Assembly (NCBI GenBank): GCA_013298775.1
Contig: JAAFIV010000021.1
Location: 22,760 to 86,759, forward strand
Direction of reading: 5' to 3'
DNA: 64,000 bases
Source of the DNA: Ignavibacteria bacterium
GTDB taxonomy: Bacteria > Bacteroidota > Ignavibacteria > Kapaibacteriales > UBA4661
The translations under genes and the position numbers were made by a program. Below the pieces are notes generated by a model. That model was not told the DNA's origin, did not search any database, and saw only the letters and a program-made list of their open reading frames with translations. Of this stretch, positions 8,438 through 15,878 are shown one piece after another (position 1 is the first letter of the stretch; each line of letters starts with the position of its first letter).

Positions 8438-10318
8438 TCACTGCGGCACATCCTCCAAAGCCCGCAGAAATGCTATGATTGCTTGCTGTTCGGAAGGCGT
8501 GAGGCGAAGCGGGTCGGGTGATAATGTTTGATGCTCCACGCCGCGAACACCAATTCCCACGCCGCCGCCACGATTGTAAAAATCCATCACTTGTTCAAGC
8601 GTCTCGTACACGCCGTTGTGCATATACGGTGCTGTGAGCGAGGAATTACGCACGGTTGGGGTTTTGAAGGCGTATTTATGCGCCGCGTAGGCATTGATGG
8701 CAAAACGCCCCACATCTGCATCAATGCTCGCGTTTACGGTTTTTGCTTCACGCGGAACGCCAATCACTTCCTGCTCGGTGCGCAAATACACTGGCGGAAC
8801 CGTTCCGTTGAAAAGCGGCGCGAAATGGCACGTTCCGCATTTTGCTTTGCCCATGTAGAGATTAAAACCGTGCTTTTCTGTTGCCGAAAGGATAGACGTA
8901 TCGCCGCGCATAAAGCGGTCGAAGCGTGAATTAAGCGCAACGAGCGACCGCTCGAATGCAGCAATCGCTTGTTTGATGCGGAGTTCGTTCACAGGCGTTT
9001 GCGATGAATCGCTGAATGACCGCATAAATGCTTGCGTGTAGGATTTGTTCGCACTCAACCGCTTCACTGCTTCTGCGAGCGAGCCGTGCATTTCATCCAC
9101 GTTTTGCACAACATCGCTAGCTTGGTCTTCCAAAAAAGCAACACGCAAATCAAGGAATTGTGAGGTTTGCAGGGCAGCATTGAGCAAGGTCGGCGCGTTG
9201 CGTTGCACTTTGCCGGCGGGCGTAAGCGCGGCACTTGTCCGCAAGCCGTCGGTGAATGCTTTGTCAGGCTGATGACAGCTTGCGCAAGCGCGTGTACCAT
9301 TGCCAGAAAGTACGGGGTCGGTGAAAAGCTGCTTGCCAAGCGCGATTTGAGCGTTTCGCTGCTCGGCAGTAAAGTCACGCGCAAAGACGGGCGCGAAGTG
9401 CAGAACATTAAACGCGGCGGAATCGAAAATATGCCGTGCTTCCGCCCGAAATGCCGACGAAAACGGCAAAGGAGCAATATTCAGTGCGGCTTGTAAGGAC
9501 TTCAACTGTGCGGCTAAAGGATTGACGCTGCCTACAAACCATGCAGCGCGGTCAAACGCCAGAAAATCTGTACTTGCGCGGCATTCAGCGATTGCCCGTG
9601 TGAACAAGGTTTGAAGCGACTTCCACGCCTTATCCAGTGAATCCGATGTTTTCCGAGCAGGTGCATACTGCTGTACGACTTCTTGCAATTCTTCCAGCAC
9701 CAATGCGGCATCCGCAACACCTGTGAGCAAAACAGGCGCGTCAAAACCCGACACGCCAAGCGTTTGTACACGAGCAATTTCGAGCCAGAGCGCGTCGAAA
9801 ACGTGCGCATCGGTAAGTTCTTGCGATTTCACGACTTGCTGCGCTCTTGTTGTCAGCGAAACAATCGTGCGCGTGTTGAAGCGAATAGTGGTGCTGTCTG
9901 CAAGGTTTATCTTCGGAAAGAGACTTTCTTCCAGCACTTGAAATCCCGTTGCGGGAACGACAATTTTATCATTTTCCTCAAATTCATCAATCGGCGCACC
10001 GTTGATTTCGTGCGCTGTTTGGGCGGCAAAGTATTCGATTGCCCATTCGGCACGTTTGTAGGCGGCGTGGGATTCGTGAAACGCCTGTTGTAGTGCGCGC
10101 CCACGGCTTGTATCGGTGATTTCACCCGCAGTGAGAGAGTCCAAACGCTGTGCTGCACTCTGCATGGTCTGAAGGTGGCTTTGTAGGCGGGTTTTGATGG
10201 TGGTCAATCGCTGCGTAGAGCTTGTCGATGCTTGCTCCGATGGTGGATTTTTTGCAGAATTGCATGATACACAGCAGAGAACAACACAAAGAAACAATAG
10301 TGCAATATTTGGGCGCAT
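8438..10318 (-). CDS. Lipoprotein with imelysin-like domain fused to di-haem cytochrome c peroxidase (MauG/CcpA family)
   Basis: A 626-residue protein from the ATG at 10318. This start gives a lipoprotein signal (MRPNIALLFLCVVLCCVSC); the ATG at 10354 would add 12 residues and lies only 5 bp from a mobile element. The N-terminal part (about 40-260) resembles imelysin-like helical domains (HESHAAYKRAEWAIEYF, then PATGFQVLEESLFP). The C-terminal part is a bacterial di-haem peroxidase, with haem-binding motifs CASCH (NGTRACASCHQPD) and CGTCH (GKAKCGTCHFAP) and the family signature KTPTVRNSSLTAPYMHNGVYETLEQVMDFYNRGGG near the end. Such proteins reduce hydrogen peroxide or oxidise a substrate in the periplasm. 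The imelysin fusion suggests a link to metal handling, which is inference. Confidence 0.9.
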   Translation of the reverse strand: MRPNIALLFLCVVLCCVSCNSAKNPPSEQASTSSTQRLTTIKTRLQSHLQTMQSAAQRLDSLTAGEITDTSRGRALQQAFHESHAAYKRAEWAIEYFAAQTAHEINGAPIDEFEENDKIVVPATGFQVLEESLFPKINLADSTTIRFNTRTIVSLTTRAQQVVKSQELTDAHVFDALWLEIARVQTLGVSGFDAPVLLTGVADAALVLEELQEVVQQYAPARKTSDSLDKAWKSLQTLFTRAIAECRASTDFLAFDRAAWFVGSVNPLAAQLKSLQAALNIAPLPFSSAFRAEARHIFDSAAFNVLHFAPVFARDFTAEQRNAQIALGKQLFTDPVLSGNGTRACASCHQPDKAFTDGLRTSAALTPAGKVQRNAPTLLNAALQTSQFLDLRVAFLEDQASDVVQNVDEMHGSLAEAVKRLSANKSYTQAFMRSFSDSSQTPVNELRIKQAIAAFERSLVALNSRFDRFMRGDTSILSATEKHGFNLYMGKAKCGTCHFAPLFNGTVPPVYLRTEQEVIGVPREAKTVNASIDADVGRFAINAYAAHKYAFKTPTVRNSSLTAPYMHNGVYETLEQVMDFYNRGGGVGIGVRGVEHQTLSPDPLRLTPSEQQAIIAFLRALEDVPQ

Positions 10319-10358
10319 ATCAACGGTAAATTTTGGTAAAAATATAGACAACATAAAA

Positions 10359-10508
10359 GGTAACTGGTCAGGTGATGTTCTCGTCGGGCGGCTGTTATCA
10401 CGAGCGCAGTAGCCGTCCGGCGAGTGTTACAACGGGACGCTTTATTGAGCGGAGAACCCGCCGGACGGTCAAGAAACCGCCCGACGGGGTAGTACCTGAC
10501 CAGTTACC
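10359..10508. mobile_element. 150-bp element with GGTAACTGGTCAGG inverted ends
   Basis: The ends GGTAACTGGTCAGG and CCTGACCAGTTACC are perfect inverted repeats. The interior is rich in CGTCGGGCGG / CCGCCGGACGG palindromes. The bases just outside (ATAAAA on both sides) look like a target duplication. They lie within a longer near-repeat of about 22 bp on both sides (TAAAAATATAGACAACATAAAA and TAAAAATATGAACAACATAAAA). A related copy in the opposite orientation is at 55171-55315. No protein is encoded. It separates the terminator at 10525-10563 from the start of the peroxidase gene. Confidence 0.8.
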
Positions 10509-10524
10509 ATAAAAATATGAACAA

Positions 10525-10563
10525 CATAAAAATCCCCTGCACGGATAAACGCATACAGGGGAT
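10525..10563 (-). terminator. Rho-independent terminator of the PhoX-like gene
   Basis: On the minus strand ATCCCCTG and CAGGGGAT form an 8-bp perfect stem around a 16-base loop, followed directly by TTTTTATG. It lies about 50 bp after the stop codon at 10612. Confidence 0.7.
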
Positions 10564-10611
10564 ACCATTTGCAAACAAAATCAAAGATTTTTACAAAGTA
10601 ACGACAGTAGT

Positions 10612-12069
10612 TTATCGCGGTAAACCTTTGACGATAATAAGCTGGCTCGCTTGATTTTCATTCGGGCGAAGCATACCGCCATCCACACCTTTGTATTTAT
10701 CGCCTGTCCAGCTATGTGGCTGTACACAAATCATGAATGTATTCGCAATGCCAATCGTTGAGGAAATATCAACCATTGCGCCGTATTCCCACTGACCAAA
10801 GCGCGATGTGCCGCCAACGTTGTAAATAGCAGCATCAGAAGCCGTGCGGCGGTGGTCGAGTTCAATGATAGGCTTGAGTTCTTTGCTGCTAATGGTGTAC
10901 TGATAAATGTAGGAATCATGTGTCTCATCGCTATAGTTGTTCGGGTCTTCCTGAATATACACGTAGTTCTCGGTAACGCAGATATTATCTGGGTTTTGGA
11001 AGGCTTTCGCTGGACCGTTGCGGTCGTCACCGTCCAAAATTACTTCCAAGGTACCTTTAAGCGGGTTTGTAGCGTCCATCATGAGGCGATACACACGACC
11101 GTATTTTGAACGACCATAATCAGCGTTTACGCCTGTATTTCCTTGACCCGTAGCATTGAAATATACTTCCCGTGAAGCCGACGCACTGCCTTTGCGGTAA
11201 TCAATATCTTCCACACGACCAAACGGCATAGCTCGCAACGCTGTTGAACGCTCGTTAATCTGGCGACCAGTCAGTGTTTTTTGATTTTCGATTTGGCGGA
11301 ATTCAATATCATATTTTTGCCCAACAGCCATATCGCGCTCACGAATATTGTTGTCAGTGCGAGCCATAACGTAGAGTCTGCCATTTTGGAATTCGCCTGG
11401 AGTGCTGATGTAGAGCGCGAGCTGACCGCCGTGTGTGCCAGAATCATCATCACCCAAAATCACGACCATTTGTCCAGCATACGCATTCGAGGGAAGTGGA
11501 ACGGCATTTTCCGCACTCCATTTGCCCAAGCCTTCAGCAATAACCGACGTATTCGGCGCACCTGATGGATTGACGATGTGCGTTTGTGATTCTTCGCCAC
11601 TTTCGCCACAGATCAGGAAGCTCGTAAAACCATGCTCGGCTTGCGTGGTGAGCGTAGCCGAACACAAACGCCAGCGACCTGCAGTAGAATTCAGCACATA
11701 CTCGCCACCTGTCGGCTTGAAGGTTTTGTCAAACGTGATGCGCGAAACAGCGAAGTTATCTTCGTGATTGACGAGTGCGGTAAAAGTGCTGTCAGCATTT
11801 CGGAGCAACCCCGCGCCATCAGCAGAGCCGCCAAACACGAAGTTTGGCGTTGAAGCGAGTTTGTCATCGCTGCCCAAAAGCGAGAAAATTTCCAAACCAG
11901 TAGTAAGCGACTTCGCCAATGCCGGCGTTACGGAATGATTCGCCAGAACAACAGGATTGACGGGCGTTACGGGCGTAATCGGCGTGGTACACGATGATAC
12001 CACGAGCGTCAAAACACAAACGGCACATGAAATTGTGCGCAGAGGAAAACGGTGAAGAAGAGGTTTCAT
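10612..12069 (-). CDS. PhoX-like (DUF839) lipoprotein, possible phosphatase
   Basis: A 485-residue lipoprotein. The start is the ATG at 12069, and the signal peptide ends at VSSC (lipobox) near residue 29. It is followed by a short proline/valine/threonine-rich linker (TTPITPVTPVNPV). Features reminiscent of PhoX/DUF839 alkaline phosphatases are an early NHED (TALVNHEDNF), a VEDIDY segment and a late PDNICVTENYVYIQEDPN segment, as in the PDN...IQTD motif of PhoX. PhoX enzymes are calcium/iron-dependent beta-propeller phosphatases acting outside the cytoplasm. Whether the catalytic cysteine and metal ligands are all present cannot be judged by eye. It stands alone as a transcription unit with its own terminator. 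Confidence 0.65.
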   Translation of the reverse strand: MKPLLHRFPLRTISCAVCVLTLVVSSCTTPITPVTPVNPVVLANHSVTPALAKSLTTGLEIFSLLGSDDKLASTPNFVFGGSADGAGLLRNADSTFTALVNHEDNFAVSRITFDKTFKPTGGEYVLNSTAGRWRLCSATLTTQAEHGFTSFLICGESGEESQTHIVNPSGAPNTSVIAEGLGKWSAENAVPLPSNAYAGQMVVILGDDDSGTHGGQLALYISTPGEFQNGRLYVMARTDNNIRERDMAVGQKYDIEFRQIENQKTLTGRQINERSTALRAMPFGRVEDIDYRKGSASASREVYFNATGQGNTGVNADYGRSKYGRVYRLMMDATNPLKGTLEVILDGDDRNGPAKAFQNPDNICVTENYVYIQEDPNNYSDETHDSYIYQYTISSKELKPIIELDHRRTASDAAIYNVGGTSRFGQWEYGAMVDISSTIGIANTFMICVQPHSWTGDKYKGVDGGMLRPNENQASQLIIVKGLPR

Positions 12070-12244
12070 ACACAATCGGAAAAAATTTGGTGTGGGATTG
12101 AATTACAGGACGCAAGATAAGATGCGGATGTCAGGCAGGTGTTACGCGAAGATTAGGTTTTCGTAACCTTGGAAGATTGTGTTTTGCCTTTTGGTTACAA
12201 TGCGATGATGCTGAAAAAATAATTGTACTTGTTGAATTGTGGAG

Positions 12245-12535
12245 CTAAGAAGCGGCAGGCAATTCCACAATAAACGTCGCACCTTTGCCGAGTTCAGATT
12301 CGCACCAAACGCGCCCGTTCATTGCTTCCACCATTTTCTTTACAATAGAGTTTATCTCGAATAAGGTTTTTAGAGTTTTGGAGCAAGGCAGCATGCTGCC
12401 TTGTTTAGTAAAAAAGTCTATTCGGAATAAAGTCTAATGCTCAAGCCCAGACCTGAACTGTGTTCGCCGCCTGTTGGACGATTAGAAAGACGGGCGAATC
12501 CAGCATCGTCTTCAACTTCCCCATCTATTGCTTCA
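12245..12535 (-). pseudogene. Remnant of a histidine kinase C-terminus, split by an 89-bp element
   Basis: Read on the minus strand, the 3' part encodes IVKKMVEAMNGRVWCESELGK-like sequence and then GATFIVELPAAS before a stop at 12245-12247. The 5' part encodes FARLSNRPTGGEHSSGLGLSI preceded by EVEDDAG, apparently the VEVQDEGPGI box fused to FARLS after loss of about 15 residues. The two parts are separated at 12347-12435 by an inserted 89-bp element with a 3-bp AAT duplication. No kinase sequence remains upstream of about 12535, so this is a decayed copy of the C-terminal module found intact in seven other loci here. The rest of the 540-bp gap (12070-12612) also holds an 11-bp inverted repeat (TTGAGAGCCTT / AAGGCTCTCAA, about 12542-12582) and no gene. 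Confidence 0.85.
12347..12435 (+). mobile_element. 89-bp palindromic insertion element, copy 1
   Basis: It begins AGAGTTTATCTCGAATAAGG and its far end, reversed, reads AGACTTTATTCCGAATAGAC, giving imperfect terminal inverted repeats of about 20 bp. The centre is the perfect palindrome CAAGGCAGCATGCTGCCTTG. It is flanked by AAT on both sides (12344-12346 and 12436-12438). Comparison with intact kinase genes shows that removing the 89 bp plus one AAT restores the kinase reading. An identical copy is at 25372-25460. Confidence 0.9.
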
Positions 12536-12612
12536 AAACGAGTTGAGAGCCTTACTACCAAGGTCAGTGGCAAGGCTCTCAAACTGTAAAACTACATTGA
12601 AACTGAAGAGAT

Positions 12613-15588
12613 TTACTGAAACGTGTAAGTCGCCCGTGCAATAACCATGCGCCCGATAGCTGGTGCGCCGATGTATTGCCGTTGGCGATTGTCAAGCGCG
12701 TTTTGTACCGTTACGTCCAAACGCAAGCCTTTGAGAATCGCATCAAAATCATACCCAATACTTGCATCTACAAGCGTCATTTCGTTCACAAAGCTCGTTA
12801 AATCCTCGCGTTTGGTGGGATTGGTGATGGGCGACGTGTACACACCCGACGCAACCGGAAACGCATTCTGATAACGAGCTGTGACACCTGCTGTGATGCC
12901 CTTTGGAACAGAATAGCTCACACCACCACGAATTTTCAAAGTCGGAGAATTCATCGAAACAAACAAGCGATTATCCGAAAGTCCTAAATCCTTTGCCGTA
13001 AAGAAATCTGTGCTGATGTAACCAACATTTGCAAACATATTCAAACCTTCAACTGCCACGTCTTGCGCATCCACGCTTGCTTCAAAGCCCCAATATTGCA
13101 AACGACCGTAGTTGCGGTACGCCAGCATCAACTCACGCCCCAAACGACTGCCACTTGGAACAACATCCGACGGTGACGATAGCGGCATCAATGCATACGG
13201 CGCGGCGGCAATCGAATTCGCTGTCGGGCGCAAGACCGCATCCACAAAGCCTTGTGGGGTGCGATAGGGTGTTTGCTGAAGTGCTGCCAGAGCTTGAGGA
13301 TTGTTCTGCAAGGCAGTTAGTGAAGTTTGAAATTGCGGTGTAAGTGCAGTAATTAAGCCAGCTCCAGGCGTAATAAGTGGCGTTTCCAAAATAAGCGGCG
13401 CAATAAAATTCTCCCGAATTGCAAAATATCCATCAACCGAAAAAACTACTTTTTTTGCAATCAGAGTCTGGAAGCCGAGTTCAAACATTTCTTGCGTAGT
13501 TGCTTTCAAAGGAGGAATATCCGTGAATGAATTCGCCTGTTCAGCCGAAAAACCTGATGTGTACTCTCCTGTGGGTGCAGGAGTCGTGCGAAGTGCAGCC
13601 ACCATCGGTGCATTCTGCGGATTTGCGGCTAGGCTTCCCAAAATTGTATTCCAATAATTTGCAAGCGGTAATCTAAGCTGTGTGGAAACGGTATCACCCT
13701 GACGCGGAAAGCCTGTCGCACTAGGAAGTAAGCCAGTTCCAACAGCTACGCGCTGTCCAGCAGCATTTCTCGCAAACTGCAAACCATCAACCGAGCCGCG
13801 TGCGCGGAGGTCGAAGGCTGCGGTGGAATTTGCATTGATATCGAGAAAAAGCTGTGTAACGGGCGGCGCGGAAAAAGCACGGTTATACGAAAGGCGCAAA
13901 CCTGTTTCTGGCGTAAGTTTCAGAACAGCCGCCAAACGAGGCGACAACTGGCTTTGTTGCAACACAGTGTGGTAATCGTACCGCAAAGAAGCATTCAGCG
14001 TCAATGTTTCACCAAATCGCTTTTCTGCTTGTACATACGCGCCAAGCTCCAATACTTGGTCTTTCAGTTCATTGCGACCATTGGTGCGTCCTACTATCGT
14101 TCCAAATGCCGTGTCAGTTGGCGCATTGGAAATAGGATTTGTCCAACGCGAATCTAAACCAACAATCAGATTTATTCCCGCTTCCTCGAAGGCGATACTT
14201 TGCTGCGCTTGGGCAATGAGCATCGTGGAAAAATCAGCGATGGGTGCGGGTGCGTCGGTTGTATTTCCGGCTGGGCGCAATGAGCGAATGCCGTTCGCGC
14301 CTTGAATGCGCGGGTCGGAATAGTTATAGCTTGTTCCAGGAGTTATATTTTGAGTAAAGGAAACTTGACCAAAAAATCCGCCAGACTCCGCGCGAATCTG
14401 ACCGAACCAGTTCGTGAAATCTCGTATCTGCACCGTTCCTGTATTTGCCAAGCCCGTGAACGAAGCCTGTCCGATACCGAAATTCCCAACGATTGCGGTT
14501 TCATCACTAATTTTATATTTCCCCATTGCATTCAAGGATGCACTGCGAGTATTGGGGTCGCGTTTCCAGTTGTTCAAAAGAGGAATAGAATCCCCGCGAA
14601 CACCAACAACCACCGATGCGCCTGGGACTCGTGCTGAGGGATTACGCGGGTCGAGAGGTGAGTAACGGTTCAATTCTCTGCGGTCAGAGTAATCGTTTGC
14701 AGGGTCATTGGGGTCGAGAAGAAAGTCCTGTGCTTGGTTGTATTGTGCGTTGATTTTATACGCAAAGTTATCGCTCACAATGTTTGCATGGCGAAGATTG
14801 ACTGCGATAAGCGATTGATTACCACCAGCAAGTGATATTGCGGTTCCGGGATGCAAAAAGGGGTCTTTTGTAAGGAAGTGAATAACGCCAACATCTGCGC
14901 CGCTTCCAAACAGCGCAGAACTTGGTCCCCGCACAACTTCGATATGGTCAATATCAAGGTGAGAAATCGGCATAAATTGGAACGCATTTACGCCACTTGC
15001 AGGCAATGAGGCTTGGCGAAAATCCACCATTGCAAACGCAGAAGCGAAAAACGGTTGGTTGAAACCCCGCACCGATACTTGTTGCCGATTCACCCCAACA
15101 GAAATGACATCCACACCTGCAACATTGCGCAAGACTTGTTCGGGAGAAAGCACTGCGTCTCGCTCTATGGACTTAGCACTCACAAGTGAAATAGCGGCTG
15201 GTGCGTCGAGTGCTTTTTCCTGCTTGCGCGAGGCAGTTACAACAAGTTGCTCAAGACTAATATCGGCTTGAATGAGGGAAATATCGGAGAGCGTTGTTTC
15301 GCCGTCCTTGATGGTGATATTTGCCGTAAAATCCTCGTAGCCGATATACTTCGCAGCAAGCGTATAAGAGCCTGCGGGGACATTTTGAACGGAATATTCA
15401 CCTTTTGCTTTCGACACCGTTCCCGAAATAATTTTCCCATTTTCACCGAGAATTTGAATTTTTACCCCAACAAGAGCTTGCTGCGTCAAAACATCAACGA
15501 CTTTTCCTTTGATATCACCCGCAAAAACCTGTGAACACGCCGCAGCAACAAGCAATGGAGTACAAAGAGAGAGAAACAATTTTTTCAT
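12613..15588 (-). CDS. TonB-dependent outer membrane receptor with CarboxypepD-like N-terminal domain
   Basis: A 991-residue outer membrane transporter. I use the ATG at 15588, which gives a signal peptide (MKKLFLSLCTPLLVAAACSQVFAG) and has TCAGGAG about 5 bp upstream. The longer frame to 15642 adds residues without a signal. Order: a carboxypeptidase-regulatory-like beta domain (about 24-105: GDIKGKVVDVLTQQALVGVKIQI), a plug (about 120-240, with VRGFNQPFFASAFAMVD and IEVVRGPSSALFGSGADVGVIHF), then a beta-barrel ending in a terminal aromatic (RATYTFQ). Such receptors import metal chelates, vitamins or oligomers with energy from TonB. The substrate cannot be deduced. It stands alone, 290 bp after the kinase gene ending at 15879. 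Confidence 0.93.
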   Translation of the reverse strand: MKKLFLSLCTPLLVAAACSQVFAGDIKGKVVDVLTQQALVGVKIQILGENGKIISGTVSKAKGEYSVQNVPAGSYTLAAKYIGYEDFTANITIKDGETTLSDISLIQADISLEQLVVTASRKQEKALDAPAAISLVSAKSIERDAVLSPEQVLRNVAGVDVISVGVNRQQVSVRGFNQPFFASAFAMVDFRQASLPASGVNAFQFMPISHLDIDHIEVVRGPSSALFGSGADVGVIHFLTKDPFLHPGTAISLAGGNQSLIAVNLRHANIVSDNFAYKINAQYNQAQDFLLDPNDPANDYSDRRELNRYSPLDPRNPSARVPGASVVVGVRGDSIPLLNNWKRDPNTRSASLNAMGKYKISDETAIVGNFGIGQASFTGLANTGTVQIRDFTNWFGQIRAESGGFFGQVSFTQNITPGTSYNYSDPRIQGANGIRSLRPAGNTTDAPAPIADFSTMLIAQAQQSIAFEEAGINLIVGLDSRWTNPISNAPTDTAFGTIVGRTNGRNELKDQVLELGAYVQAEKRFGETLTLNASLRYDYHTVLQQSQLSPRLAAVLKLTPETGLRLSYNRAFSAPPVTQLFLDINANSTAAFDLRARGSVDGLQFARNAAGQRVAVGTGLLPSATGFPRQGDTVSTQLRLPLANYWNTILGSLAANPQNAPMVAALRTTPAPTGEYTSGFSAEQANSFTDIPPLKATTQEMFELGFQTLIAKKVVFSVDGYFAIRENFIAPLILETPLITPGAGLITALTPQFQTSLTALQNNPQALAALQQTPYRTPQGFVDAVLRPTANSIAAAPYALMPLSSPSDVVPSGSRLGRELMLAYRNYGRLQYWGFEASVDAQDVAVEGLNMFANVGYISTDFFTAKDLGLSDNRLFVSMNSPTLKIRGGVSYSVPKGITAGVTARYQNAFPVASGVYTSPITNPTKREDLTSFVNEMTLVDASIGYDFDAILKGLRLDVTVQNALDNRQRQYIGAPAIGRMVIARATYTFQ

Positions 15589-15711
15589 ACTTACTCCTGA
15601 ACAAAAAACTGTGAGAATACGTGATTGTGGAACACACTTCATAAAATAGAAAAGTTTTGTTGAACTCCAAAAAAATCAGCGTACTAAGGTTATGGACACA
15701 GTACATGAGCG

Positions 15712-15793
15712 TCTTGTGGCGAAGACAAGAGTGGTCTGCGCTACCGATAAATACTGGCTTCGGCACCAACAGACACTCTTATCTGCACAATGG
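15712..15793. repeat. Degenerate GACAAGAGTG-type palindromic element
   Basis: GAAGACAAGAGTGGTCTGCGCTACCG and its partly inverted partner CAGACACTCTTATCTGC resemble the interior of the complete element at 45595-45725. The TAGTAGTCCGTCAAA ends are not present. It lies in the 290-bp gap between the TonB receptor and the kinase. Confidence 0.55.
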
Positions 15794-15878
15794 AATGTCA
15801 TTGTATCCACAACCTTATCCTCAAAAACAAAGAATTACCTAACGCGGAACTCTCCAGTTTCTCCCTCAGAAAAACATA

